From: JBHJGO01 sp050331715
GTDB lineage: Bacteria > Cyanobacteriota > Cyanobacteriia > Cyanobacteriales > Microcoleaceae
Reading direction: 5' to 3'
DNA: 64,000 nucleotides
NCBI GenBank assembly: GCA_050331715.1
Contig: JBHJGO010000015.1
Span: 62,001 to 126,000, forward strand
Positions 42,423 through 52,275 of the stretch are shown piece after piece. The stretch's first letter is position 1. The number at the start of each line of letters is the position of its first letter. The notes beneath the pieces are model-generated. The model ran no database searches. It was given only the letters and a program-made list of their open reading frames with translations, and was not told the origin of the DNA. The position numbers and the translations under genes were made by a program.

Positions 42423-44120
42423 TCAACTCAGGATAGTCTGCGGAGCGTTCGACATCCAGGTTGTCCCAAACAGTACTAAACCAATCACCAGAACACAGCA
42501 AGCTCCGGCAATCTGTAGAATTGCCGTCAGCCGTTGATGTTGCTGCGGGTTTTCGCCAAAATAGTCATTTGCAGCCTGTCGTCCTAAAATCGCTAATACT
42601 CCAATTGTTGAAAGGGTGACTGCCATTCCCAGAGAAATTGCCATCACCATAATGATGCTAGGCCACAACAAATTATTGGCTAAACCGTAGACCATGACCA
42701 GAATTGCTCCGGTACAGGGAACTGCACCAATAGCCAGGGAAAGCCACCCTCCATTTTTCCCCGGTTCAATGCAGGAAACACAATTGCACCAGATCGCTTG
42801 CCGATCTACCCGTTGATCTGCCCGAACATTAACAGACTTTTCCGTCTGTACTAATTCCATCAAAGTGGGTTGCAACAGGGCAACACCGGAATTGATTCTG
42901 GCTGAACCAACCCTGGCTGAACTGAATCGGGAACGACGGGCTGAACGGATCGCCTGGAACAACATGTAGGTTCCAATCAAAACGATTGAACCATAGCTGA
43001 GCAGCCGAATCAAACGGTAGTCCGATGGCGCGCTGCCCGTTACCTGACGCACTGCGAAATTCATAAACCCTACCACCAGAACTGCAGAGATCACATGGAA
43101 AATAGCAATCCTTGCCCCTATGCTGATTCCCCGTGTCAGGCTACCACCTTCCCCCACAAAGTAGGAAGCAATAATCGCTTTGCCATGCCCTGGCCCCAGG
43201 GTATGAATCACGCCATAGCCAAAGGCAATCAAAAGCCCCAATATCAGTGAACCCGGAGACTGGCGATCGCGAATATTCGTCAGGGTTTGAGTAAACAGAA
43301 TGGACACCCGAATTTGGGTCGATTGCCACCAGGGATGATCGGGTGTAAGTTTACCAGGATTGAGACTTTCAATATCCTCCACCTCAGCCGCTGCGATTTG
43401 CTTCAAACTCATGGTGTAGCTGGTATCGACTGGCCGCGAACCATCCACTAGGAATAGATTTTGGGTAGAGAATGCCGCACGAATCTGACCCTCCAGCCAA
43501 ACTGGGGCAAAAAGACCAGGATTATCAATGGCCGTTTCTGAGCGAACATAAACAATTTGGTTCGCAGGGGGTGAAGGAACATGAATGCACGCTCCCACAT
43601 AGGGAACCAGGAGAAACTGGCTAATTTTTTCAGTTGAGTTCTGTTCTAGGGGCAGAACGTAACCGGGCAGCGTGATGTCTTCCCCGTCAAGTTCAGGGTT
43701 TGTTGCTTGAGATTGTTGGAGGAGGTGCTGATCTGAACGAGCTTGAGCCGCTAAAAGCTGATCAACATCTAAGCCCTGTTCCATTAGAGACTGTTCAATT
43801 TGTTGCGCTTTTTGCGCGACACCTCCGTCTGGTTTGGCCAACCCTGATTCGATCAATTCTTGAAAGTTTCCTAGTGCAGAGAGATCCAACTGTTGCTTTG
43901 GAGTCAGTTGAGCCAGGGGGTCATGAATTGAAGTGATCTGATTTGGGAGCAGATCACTCCAACCAATTACCTGTACATCCTCAGCCAGGGATAGACAAGT
44001 TGTGACGCTAATCACGAGCACACAGGTCAAGAAAAAGGCTGGCAGGCGGCTCGAAACCTGGGTTAGGTAGCGCAACACAGACAACCAGAATTTTAAGACT
44101 AACTTCTTGAAGCACTGCAC
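42423..44120 (-). CDS. DUF3299-NicO fusion: nickel/cobalt-type transporter
   Basis: 565 residues. After a signal-anchor come ~120 residues of helical linker, then a DUF3299-like domain (~140-200: ITLPGYVLPLE, FLLVPYVGACIHVPSPPANQ). From ~280 the chain is a NicO/RcnA-type permease (TLGPGHGKAIIASYFVGEGG, IAIFHVISAVLVV, GAVPCTGAILVM). A Cys-rich loop (WCNCVSCIEPG) may bind metal. The His/Gly motif suggests Ni or Co, but substrate is inferred. Confidence 0.75.
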   Translation of the reverse strand: MQCFKKLVLKFWLSVLRYLTQVSSRLPAFFLTCVLVISVTTCLSLAEDVQVIGWSDLLPNQITSIHDPLAQLTPKQQLDLSALGNFQELIESGLAKPDGGVAQKAQQIEQSLMEQGLDVDQLLAAQARSDQHLLQQSQATNPELDGEDITLPGYVLPLEQNSTEKISQFLLVPYVGACIHVPSPPANQIVYVRSETAIDNPGLFAPVWLEGQIRAAFSTQNLFLVDGSRPVDTSYTMSLKQIAAAEVEDIESLNPGKLTPDHPWWQSTQIRVSILFTQTLTNIRDRQSPGSLILGLLIAFGYGVIHTLGPGHGKAIIASYFVGEGGSLTRGISIGARIAIFHVISAVLVVGFMNFAVRQVTGSAPSDYRLIRLLSYGSIVLIGTYMLFQAIRSARRSRFSSARVGSARINSGVALLQPTLMELVQTEKSVNVRADQRVDRQAIWCNCVSCIEPGKNGGWLSLAIGAVPCTGAILVMVYGLANNLLWPSIIMVMAISLGMAVTLSTIGVLAILGRQAANDYFGENPQQHQRLTAILQIAGACCVLVIGLVLFGTTWMSNAPQTILS

Positions 44121-44220
44121 CTTACACTAAAACCCCCTGTTAACGACAAAAGCTTATATCATCTCTTTTACAAAGATATCCATAATAGCGTTAACAGGTT
44201 GATTTCAAGAATCATTTGGG

Positions 44221-44892
44221 TCAATCAGCGTAGACCAGATCAGTCGTGACCCGTAGGGGAAACACCGCATATTCTTCCATGGAATTCCACAGAAATGCCC
44301 TTAGGGTTCGACGGCGAAAATCGTCAGCGAGTTGGAACTGAACGGGTGCGTCGCTTTCCGCTAAACGATAGGCATGTTTGTCACAGGCGCAGCCATGCTC
44401 GACGAATAAACCGTACTGACTTGTAACCGCATCTACCGCCCGGCGCATCATTGACACATTTAGACCATGATTGGCACTGTCCAATTCACGCGCAACTTTC
44501 TGATCGCCCTTACGCAAAGATGTTGGCAGAAAGATATCCTCCCGCTCCAGAGGATGAAGAATGGCCCAGTAGAGGAAACTGGAAACTTCATACTGGAATT
44601 CTGAAAATAGCGCTTGGGTTGCCTGCACCAACTTTTCAGCCCATGCCTTTTGGGGATGTTGCTTTGCTTTCCACAACATGGCATCAAAGTCTGGGTAGGA
44701 GGCTTTTAGAAAAGATTCTCCATAGGCTTCAACGGTCTCCGTTACGAAGCGTTGGTCGTAGGCTACGGTTTGCTGTAGAAAGTCTTGGGCTAGAGCAGCA
44801 TAGCGTTCGGCATCTTGTACACAGCCCTCGGTTAGAACCTGCTGCCAACTTTGAGGCAGGGTGATTAGGGACTTTTGGATTGTTTGAACCAT
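44221..44892 (-). CDS. Unknown protein
   Basis: 223 residues from ATG 44892; the frame opens at TTG 44928. Not recognised. Mostly helical, with VTSQYGLFVEHGCACDKHAY near the C-terminus carrying a His-Cys-Cys-His set that could bind metal. No signal peptide. It stands alone. Confidence 0.5.
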   Translation of the reverse strand: MVQTIQKSLITLPQSWQQVLTEGCVQDAERYAALAQDFLQQTVAYDQRFVTETVEAYGESFLKASYPDFDAMLWKAKQHPQKAWAEKLVQATQALFSEFQYEVSSFLYWAILHPLEREDIFLPTSLRKGDQKVARELDSANHGLNVSMMRRAVDAVTSQYGLFVEHGCACDKHAYRLAESDAPVQFQLADDFRRRTLRAFLWNSMEEYAVFPLRVTTDLVYAD

Positions 44893-44985
44893 AACTGTTT
44901 TTGGGAATTTATCGTTAGAAAGCTTCAAGAACGGTTATCATTCTCGAAAGCTTAACCATAGTAATTCTTGGCTGGCTATGCTGGC

Positions 44986-45192
44986 TCAACTCTTAGAGAT
45001 TACTTTAGCTTTGACTAGCGGCAATATAATCCCAGTCAAACCGATGCCCAGGAAAGTTGCCGGTTCAGGGACTTGAGTTGCAACTAAGCGCTGTCCTAAC
45101 GGATCGCCTGCGGTGGGATCGGCCAGAGCTTCTGACCTTGTGCGGGTGAAGAACGCGACATCTAAAGAGTACTCAATGTGATGGTCGCTACT
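44986..45192 (-). pseudogene. C-terminal remnant of a PEP-CTERM exported protein
   Basis: On the minus strand an open frame with no start ends in VPEPATFLGIGLTGIILPLV then KAK: the Pro-Glu-Pro motif, a hydrophobic helix and basic residues that define the PEP-CTERM sorting signal. Upstream only ~40 residues are open before a stop. The rest of the gene is missing. Confidence 0.7.
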
Positions 45193-45348
45193 CTATATAA
45201 AATATTTGACACTTCTCTTTCATTAATGCTTGATTTGTCAGAATATATGCTGGCAGATGGTTGATTTTTGGTCAAAAGACTGCTTGTCAAACTGGCAAAC
45301 AGGACATGCAGTGATTAATCCGGTAGCCAATTCCAGCCTTATTATTTC

Positions 45349-45378
45349 GTTAACCTCCACATATCTCTCCCTTAACCT
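45349..45378 (+). promoter_or_regulatory. Pho-box-like triple repeat
   Basis: GTTAACCT (45349), CATATCTC (45360) and CTTAACCT (45371) are three 8-base units spaced exactly 11 bases apart, the layout of the cyanobacterial Pho box bound by PhoB/SphR. The middle unit is weak. TATATA follows at 45383 and could be the -10. About 210 bases remain to the phosphatase ATG. Confidence 0.6.
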
Positions 45379-45597
45379 AAGGTATATATCCTGATCACTG
45401 TAGTTAAAACTACATTTTGAGAAGACCTGGATTTAGTCCGGTTTTCAGTGCTTTGCTCAGATCGCTAAAGCCTACCTCTTCTTGGGGTGTCAGTCTCTGA
45501 AACTGAGGGTTATGACGTCGGAAATATTTTCCAGGTAAGGGGCATTCGTCGGATCCAAATCGATTACGAGTAGTAACAACCTCATCACTTACATACA

Positions 45598-48500
45598 ATG
45601 GGTAATAACGTAATTTTCATTCACCCGGATGGAACCAGTCCATCTCATTTCGCCGCAGGACGGTTTGTTCAAGAAGGCCCTGATGGACGCTTGAACTGGG
45701 AAAACATGACAAACGCTGGGGTTTACCTGGGTCACATGGAAGACCGCCTGGTTGGAACCTCCAATGCTGGTGCGGTCACTCACGCTACTGGAGTCAAAAC
45801 CTTTGCAGGTTCCTTTGGTCTGGATGCAGAGGGAAATTCTGTTGAGTCTTTGTCCTCAATCAGCCCTGAATTGGGTGGGCCTGATCTAGGTGTTGAGCCT
45901 GGAACCACCATCATGGAAGAAGCGATCGCTGCTGGAAAAGCGACAGCGGTTATCAACTCTGGTTTCATCGCTGAGCCTGGAACTGGAGCATTCTTGGCTG
46001 AGGTTGAGAATCGTGGTGCGACCGAAGAAATCACACTTCAAGTTCTTGAATCCGGCGTAGACGTGATCCTAGGCGCAGGTGAAACTGATTACCTACCAGA
46101 AGGAACCATTGGTTTCTTCGGAGAAGAAGGAACTCGTGAAGATGGTCGCAACCTGATCGAAGAAGCAGAAGCAATGGGTTTCACCGTTGTTTTCACCCAA
46201 GAAGAGTTAGAGAACCTTCCGGCTGACACCGAGAAGTTGTTGGGAATCTTCGCGGCTGAGGACACCTACAACGACACTACCGAGGAAGCTAATCAGGCGG
46301 CTGGACTGGACAACTATGGTCAGTTCTTCCCCGATGGAACTCCTACAAATCCTCCAACGATTGGAGATATGTTGGACGCGACCCTTGCTCTTGACCTGTT
46401 CTCCGCTGAAAATGAAGACGGATTCTTCATCGTGATGGAGGAAGAGGCAACCGATAACTTCACCAACAACAACAACGGTCGTGGCTTGGTTGAAGCGGTA
46501 TTGCGAGCTGACGAAGCAATTGGTATTGCTCAGGATTACGTTGACAACGTTGACCCCAACACTCTAATCATCACAGCAGCTGACAGTGATGCCGGTGGTC
46601 TAGAAGTTGACGACGTTGCTCCAGACGAGCCTGTCGGCAGCATTCCTGTGAATCCTACTGAAGCTGATCGTTCCGATGCGGTTCTGAATCCTCTAGATGG
46701 AACCGAAGGTCTGGGAACTGATCCATTCGTTTCTGCTCCTGATGCCAATGGTAATGAGTATTCCTTTGGTCTAGCCTACGTTGGAACCCCTGACGTTGCC
46801 GGAAGCATTGTTTCCAAGACTTATGGTTTGAATGCGGACTTGTTGCCTGCCACTGTGGACAACACCGACATCTACCGCATCATGTATCAAACTCTGTTTG
46901 ATGTAGAGTTGCCTTCCTTCGTTCCTGCTGAAGCGCCTGAGCCTGCGCCAGAAGCAACTGAGGAAACTGGAAACGTCATCTTCATTCACCCAGACGGTGC
47001 TAGCCCTTCCCACTATGCGGCAGCTCGTTTCGTTGAGGAAGGCCCCGATGGTCGCTTGAATTGGGACATGATGTCCGACGCTGGCGTTTACCTCGGTCAC
47101 ATGGAAGACCGCCTAGTTGGAACCTCCAATGCAGGTGCGGTAACTCACGCGACTGGAACCAAGACCTTTGCTGGTTCCTTCGGTTTCGATGAGAACGGAA
47201 CTCCTGTAATTGCTCGTTCCGGTCAGCAGCAAACCATTCTAGAAGAAGCAATTGATGCGGGTAAGGTTACAGCGGTAATCAACTCCGGTTTCATTGCTGA
47301 GCCTGGAACGGGTGCTTTCCTAGCAGATGTGGAAAGCCGTGGAGACACTGAGCAAATCACCCTTGAGGTTCTTGAGTCTTGTGTAAACGTCATTCTAGGT
47401 GGGGGTGAAACCGACTACCTTCCTGTTGGAACCGTTGGTTTCTTTGGTGAAGAGGGAACTCGTGAAGACGGTCGCAACCTGATTGAAGAGGCAGAAGCCG
47501 CAGGTTTCACTGTTGTCTTCGATTTGGATGAGTTGCTTGCTGTTGGCCCTGAAACTGAGAAGTTGTTGGGAATCTTCGCAGCTGAGGACACCTACAACGA
47601 CACCACTGAGGAAGCGAACCAGGAGGCAGGACTGGACAACTACGGTCAGTTCCTACCTGATGGTAGCCCAACTAACCAGCCTACTGTTGCTCAGATGCTG
47701 GATGTCACTTTAGGACTGGATACCTTCAATGAAAACCAGTTCATGATTGTGATGGAAGAAGAAGGAACTGACAACTTCTCCAACAACAACAATGCCCGTG
47801 GCGCAGTCGAAGCTGCAATGCGAGCGGATGATGCGATTGGCGTAGCGATGGACTTCATCGAAAACACCGATCCAAACACTCTACTAATCACAGCGGCTGA
47901 CAGTGACGGTAGTGGTTTAGAGGTTGATGATGTTGATCCAGATGAGCCAGTTGGCAGCCTGGGTGTTAACCCCACTGAAGCGGATCGCTCTGATGCCGTT
48001 GAGAATCCTCTAGATGGTGCTGAAGGTCGTGGAACTGAGCCATTTGTTTCTGCCCCTGACCTGGATGGAGACGAGTTCAGCTTTGGTATTGCCTTTAATG
48101 GTGTAGCGGACTACGCCGGTAGCATCGTTTCCAAGGCCCACGGTCTGAACGCTGACCTGTTGCCTCCTACTGTAGACAACACTGAAATCTACGACATCAT
48201 GTACCGCACCCTGTTCGGGGATGTGTTGCCTGAGCTGGGAGATGGTACTCCTGAAGATGAAATGTTGATCGGTGGAGACACTGATGACCTGATCCGTGGA
48301 GATATCGGTGATGATACTGCTGCGGGTGGTGCGGGTAATGACTTCATCTACGGTGAAGAAGGTGATGACCTGCTGCGTGGTGACAACAACGAGCGCGCCA
48401 CAGGTGGTCTCGAAGGTGGCGATGATACTATCTCCGGTGGTCTAGGCAATGACCGCATCGGTGGTAAGGGCGGTAACGATGATCTACGAGGTGATGAAGG

Positions 48501-48795
48501 TAATGACCGCATCTGGGGTGACGAAGGCGATGACCTGATTGATGGTGGTCTGGGCGATGACCAGCTCTGGGGTGACTCCGGTGACGCTGAGGGCGGAGCA
48601 GATATCTTCGTTCTGATGGCTGGTGCAGGAACTGACACCATTAACGACTTTGAAGTCGGCATTGACTTGATTGGTCTGGCTGGTGGTTTGACCTTCGGTG
48701 ACTTGAGCGTTGCTGACGGTGAAATCGCACTGGATTCCGAGGTTCTAGCAATCGTTGGAGTTGACCTAACTGAGGACGACTTCACAACTGTTTAA
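45598..48795 (+). CDS. Secreted tandem alkaline-phosphatase-fold protein with RTX tail
   Basis: 1065 residues, acidic, with no N-terminal signal. Two copies of one domain (about 1-430 and 460-880) share VIFIHPDG, LVGTSNAGAVTHATG, INSGFIAEPGTGAFLA, DTYNDTTEEAN and LITAADSD. They look like the PhoA-type alkaline phosphatase fold, but the zinc-binding His are missing: TADH reads AADS, and GxHxND reads NFxNNNN. Residues ~885-1000 are RTX calcium-binding repeats (GGxGNDxx), and a C-terminal ~65 residues are shared with the next gene, pointing to type I secretion. Phosphate scavenging is inferred. Confidence 0.75.
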   Translation: MGNNVIFIHPDGTSPSHFAAGRFVQEGPDGRLNWENMTNAGVYLGHMEDRLVGTSNAGAVTHATGVKTFAGSFGLDAEGNSVESLSSISPELGGPDLGVEPGTTIMEEAIAAGKATAVINSGFIAEPGTGAFLAEVENRGATEEITLQVLESGVDVILGAGETDYLPEGTIGFFGEEGTREDGRNLIEEAEAMGFTVVFTQEELENLPADTEKLLGIFAAEDTYNDTTEEANQAAGLDNYGQFFPDGTPTNPPTIGDMLDATLALDLFSAENEDGFFIVMEEEATDNFTNNNNGRGLVEAVLRADEAIGIAQDYVDNVDPNTLIITAADSDAGGLEVDDVAPDEPVGSIPVNPTEADRSDAVLNPLDGTEGLGTDPFVSAPDANGNEYSFGLAYVGTPDVAGSIVSKTYGLNADLLPATVDNTDIYRIMYQTLFDVELPSFVPAEAPEPAPEATEETGNVIFIHPDGASPSHYAAARFVEEGPDGRLNWDMMSDAGVYLGHMEDRLVGTSNAGAVTHATGTKTFAGSFGFDENGTPVIARSGQQQTILEEAIDAGKVTAVINSGFIAEPGTGAFLADVESRGDTEQITLEVLESCVNVILGGGETDYLPVGTVGFFGEEGTREDGRNLIEEAEAAGFTVVFDLDELLAVGPETEKLLGIFAAEDTYNDTTEEANQEAGLDNYGQFLPDGSPTNQPTVAQMLDVTLGLDTFNENQFMIVMEEEGTDNFSNNNNARGAVEAAMRADDAIGVAMDFIENTDPNTLLITAADSDGSGLEVDDVDPDEPVGSLGVNPTEADRSDAVENPLDGAEGRGTEPFVSAPDLDGDEFSFGIAFNGVADYAGSIVSKAHGLNADLLPPTVDNTEIYDIMYRTLFGDVLPELGDGTPEDEMLIGGDTDDLIRGDIGDDTAAGGAGNDFIYGEEGDDLLRGDNNERATGGLEGGDDTISGGLGNDRIGGKGGNDDLRGDEGNDRIWGDEGDDLIDGGLGDDQLWGDSGDAEGGADIFVLMAGAGTDTINDFEVGIDLIGLAGGLTFGDLSVADGEIALDSEVLAIVGVDLTEDDFTTV

Positions 48796-48802
48796 TTGCG
48801 GT

Positions 48803-48896
48803 TAGGGGCTGGGTAACCTAGCCCCTACAGGATTTCGGAACCTTCGGTTAACTCGAAATTAGCGATCTGACACAAGGGTGAGCAATGCTCACCCTT
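48803..48896. terminator. Two hairpins between the phosphatase genes
   Basis: TAGGGGCT ... AGCCCCTA at 48803-48827 (8-base stem), and AAGGGTGAGC-AAT-GCTCACCCTT at 48874-48896 (10-base perfect stem). Neither has a long T-run, so they may attenuate or protect RNA rather than stop it fully. Confidence 0.5.
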
Positions 48897-48933
48897 CGAT
48901 TTATATTCACTCGATACATAGGACTTAATTTTC

Positions 48934-51900
48934 ATGTTTGAACTTCAACTACTTCACGCAACTGACCAGGAAGGTGCTGCTGCTGCTTTAGTAGACGCAC
49001 CCAATCTGAGTGCGGTGATGAATGCCCTGGAAGACGATTTCGACAATACTTTAATCGTGTCTTCTGGCGATCTCTGGCTGCCGGGTCTGTTCTACAGCGC
49101 GAGCGCGGAGATTTATGGCTTCACTGACGAAGATGGTGAATTTGAAGGTGTTCCTGGAATTGCCGATGTTTTGATCAACAGTGCGATTGGTATCGAAGCT
49201 GCAGCTTTCGGCAACCATGAATTTGACCAAGGTACAGGAGCAATTGAGGCATTACTGGCTGCCAATCCTGAAATTACTGGCCCTGGAATCGGTGAAGGTG
49301 GCTATCCTGGAGCTGCATTTCCTTACCTTAGTTCCAACCTGGACTTCTCCGAAGATCCGAATCTAGCGGATTTGGTGACTGAGGATGGTCAAGATGTAGA
49401 TGATATCGCAAATCAAATTGCCAAGAGTGCGATCGCCACGGTCAATGGCGAACAGATTGGTATCGTTGGAGCCACTACACCCACCCTTTCCAGTATTTCA
49501 TCCCCTGGAGACGGAGTCGGTGTCAGCCCTGCAAATCCCGATGACTTTGATGCTCTGGCTGAAATCATCCAGGCTGAAGTGGATCAGTTACTCGCCGATA
49601 ACCCTGGTCTGAACAAAGTGATCCTGCTGGCTCACATGCAGGTACTCGACATTGAAGTTGAGGAACTAGCTCCTCGGCTGTCTAATGTAGACGTGATTGT
49701 TGCTGGAGGTTCCGATACAATTCTGGCGGATGATACTGACCGTCTACGGGATGGAGATACCGCAGCAGGCCCCTATCCGATCATTCAAACCGCAGCCGAT
49801 GGTAATCCCATTGCGATTGTCAATACCGATGGTCAATACCTCTACGTTGGACGTTTGGTTGTCACCTTTGATGAGGCTGGAGTGATTATCGAGGATAGTA
49901 TTGATCCTGAAATCAGTGGAGCCTATGCGACTGATGCTCAAGGCGTTGCTGACCTGAATGCTGAAGACTTGGTTGATCCTGTCGTCGCTGAAGTGATTGA
50001 AGCCCTGAACGAGGTGGTTGAAGCCAAGGAAAGAAACCTATTTGGTTTGACAGAGGAATTTCTGAATGGCCGACGCACAGGTGGCGGTCTGGACGGTGTC
50101 CGCACCCAGGAAACCAACCTAGGAAACCTGACAGCAGATGCCAATCTCTGGTACAGCCAACAGGTTGATCCAACCGTAGAAATTTCCATCAAAAATGGCG
50201 GTGGAATTCGTGAAAGTATTGGTGCAGTAACCACGCTACCGGGTGACACTGAGCCCTCCCGCATCCCTCCAGAGGCGAGCCCAATTTTTGACAAGCCCGA
50301 AGGCGGAATCACCCAAACCGATGTTGAAAGCGTTCTTGCCTTAAACAACGATTTGAGTCTGGTAGACGTTAACGTTGAGGAACTCAAGGACATCATCGAG
50401 CACACCATCAGTGGGGCCACACCTGAAACCATTGATGATGACTTCGGCAGCTTCGGTCAATATTCTGGTCTTGAGTTCAGCTTTGACATTGATTTCCAGC
50501 CCCGTGAAACGGATCCAATTACAGGCGAAGAAACGGTTGATGGTGAGCGGGTTCGTTCCCTAGCTTTAGTCGATGAAGCAGGTAACATCACCGATGTGTT
50601 GGTGGAAAATGGTGAAATTCAAGGCGATCCAGCGCGTTCCTTCCGTTTGGTAACCCTGGGCTTCCTAGCAGATGGTGGCAGTAACTACCCCATTCCTCAG
50701 ACGGATCGAGTGGACTTGTCTGAAGAGGGATTGATTGATGTGAGTGCGTTAACTGTTGGTGACTTCTCCATTGGCTTTGACCCCAGTCGTGCCAGCGATA
50801 GCACTAGTGGTCTGTTTGTGGAGGATACGGTGAGTGGGTTGGGTGTTCTGTTTGACATTGGTTCTCTGCCATTGGGAGAGGCTGAAGTTGATCCTGAAAA
50901 CACTCTCAGCCTTGGCCCCACTGACCTATTGCTGAGCGATGAAATTGCCAGCTTGTTGGAGCTGCCTGAACTGGCTGGAGCAGATGTGGGAGATGCGCGA
51001 GTTGATGCTGTGGTTGAAGCAACTGACACCGCAGATACCTTCACGATTACTGGGGGAACCACCAGTGTGGCACTGGATCGCAACGCCTTCCGATTTGCAG
51101 CAGAGCTGAATTTGGTAGGGGCTGACAGCACTGGGACTCCCTTTGATGATTCCTTCCAGGTGGGCTTCCCAATTGAGGAAACATCTACGGCAACCGTTGT
51201 CATTCCAGACGCAGGTGGAATTGCCGGATTTGACGGCGTAATTGACCACTCTGGAACGGTCACCTTTAACCAAGAATACGCTAGCTTTGCAGCTCCAGGA
51301 ACTGAGCAGGATGCCCTAGCTGAGTACTTGGCAGCGATCTTCCCCGGTGACGACAATCCTGATACTCCGGCCTTTACTCAAGCGGATACGCTCCGTGAGG
51401 AAGATGAGCGGATTCAGAACCTGCTCTTCCGTGAAGACACGGTACTGGATGGAGACACACCTGAACCACCTGAAGTGATTGAGGGAACAGACGAAGCCGA
51501 AGAAATCGTTGGGCCTGATTCTGACGTTCAAATCCTGGCGGCTGGCGGCAATGACACCGTTGCAGGTGGCCTGGGGAACGATGAAATCCTCGGACAGGAT
51601 GGTGACGATCTGCTGCGAGGCGATCTGAATGAGCGGAACTCTGCCGAGGCGGGCGGCGACGACACCATTCGCGGTGGTGCTGGCAATGACCGCATTGGTG
51701 GTAAGGCTGGTAATGATGAATTGCTGGGTGATGAAGGTGATGATGAAATCTTCGGTGACCAGGGCGACGACCTACTGGATGGTGGACTGGGTGACGACAT
51801 CCTTCACGGCGATTCTGGAGATATCTTTGGTGGCGCAGATATCTTTGTTCTGGCGGCTGGAGCAGGAACCGATACGATTGTGGACTTTGAAATCGGCCTT

Positions 51901-52032
51901 GACCTGATTGGTCTAGCGGGTGGTTTGACCTTTGATGATTTAACTGTTGCTGACGGTGAAATTGCTTTGGGTTCTGAGGTTCTAGCAATTATCGGTGTAG
52001 ACTTGACTGAGGATGATTTCACTACAGTCTAG
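48934..52032 (+). CDS. Secreted 5'-nucleotidase-type metallophosphatase with RTX tail
   Basis: 1032 residues, no signal peptide. The metallophosphatase domain (~1-320) has LLHATDQEG, SSGDLWLPG, AAFGNHEFDQG and LLAHMQ. The 5'-nucleotidase C-terminal domain (~360-620) has TNLGNLTADANLW and KNGGGIRESIG. A linker follows, then RTX repeats (~890-990), and the same final ~65 residues as the previous gene (GTDTIVDFEIGLDLIGLAGG). Probably exported by a type I system to release phosphate from nucleotides. DQEG replaces the usual Asp-x-His at the first metal motif. Confidence 0.8.
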   Translation: MFELQLLHATDQEGAAAALVDAPNLSAVMNALEDDFDNTLIVSSGDLWLPGLFYSASAEIYGFTDEDGEFEGVPGIADVLINSAIGIEAAAFGNHEFDQGTGAIEALLAANPEITGPGIGEGGYPGAAFPYLSSNLDFSEDPNLADLVTEDGQDVDDIANQIAKSAIATVNGEQIGIVGATTPTLSSISSPGDGVGVSPANPDDFDALAEIIQAEVDQLLADNPGLNKVILLAHMQVLDIEVEELAPRLSNVDVIVAGGSDTILADDTDRLRDGDTAAGPYPIIQTAADGNPIAIVNTDGQYLYVGRLVVTFDEAGVIIEDSIDPEISGAYATDAQGVADLNAEDLVDPVVAEVIEALNEVVEAKERNLFGLTEEFLNGRRTGGGLDGVRTQETNLGNLTADANLWYSQQVDPTVEISIKNGGGIRESIGAVTTLPGDTEPSRIPPEASPIFDKPEGGITQTDVESVLALNNDLSLVDVNVEELKDIIEHTISGATPETIDDDFGSFGQYSGLEFSFDIDFQPRETDPITGEETVDGERVRSLALVDEAGNITDVLVENGEIQGDPARSFRLVTLGFLADGGSNYPIPQTDRVDLSEEGLIDVSALTVGDFSIGFDPSRASDSTSGLFVEDTVSGLGVLFDIGSLPLGEAEVDPENTLSLGPTDLLLSDEIASLLELPELAGADVGDARVDAVVEATDTADTFTITGGTTSVALDRNAFRFAAELNLVGADSTGTPFDDSFQVGFPIEETSTATVVIPDAGGIAGFDGVIDHSGTVTFNQEYASFAAPGTEQDALAEYLAAIFPGDDNPDTPAFTQADTLREEDERIQNLLFREDTVLDGDTPEPPEVIEGTDEAEEIVGPDSDVQILAAGGNDTVAGGLGNDEILGQDGDDLLRGDLNERNSAEAGGDDTIRGGAGNDRIGGKAGNDELLGDEGDDEIFGDQGDDLLDGGLGDDILHGDSGDIFGGADIFVLAAGAGTDTIVDFEIGLDLIGLAGGLTFDDLTVADGEIALGSEVLAIIGVDLTEDDFTTV

Positions 52033-52160
52033 GCTTGTGATACAGCATTGCCAACGCTGGTGGAGTACAGAAGTTTGGGGCGCAGGGGATACACACCTAT
52101 CAGACATCCCAATATGAAGACGTAAGGCCATATCTAGAAACACCATAGAGCTTATGATTA

Positions 52161-52186
52161 GGACAGATTTCAAATCTGTCCTTTTT
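52161..52186 (+). terminator. Rho-independent terminator
   Basis: GGACAGATTT-C-AAATCTGTCC (perfect 10-base stem) followed by TTTTT. It lies 130 bases past the nucleotidase gene and just ahead of the convergent pyrF, so it may serve both. Confidence 0.85.
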
Positions 52187-52275
52187 ATTAACTCCACAAG
52201 CTCACATCAAATCCGTTTAATTGCCCATAATGACTCAACAGCCTCTGCCCAACAATTGACTGATCACAACATCGC

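Noticed and set aside
45410..45598. 62-codon minus-strand frame ahead of the phosphatase
   Set aside because: No family resemblance, and it ends near the Pho-box promoter region.
48300..48600. Repeated DNA that might be a CRISPR array
   Set aside because: The repeats are 27-base-class codon repeats of the RTX domain, without spacers.
48348..48785. Ser/Pro-rich minus-strand frame under the RTX repeats
   Set aside because: A mirror of the GGxGNDxx repeat codons in the real gene; low-complexity shadow.
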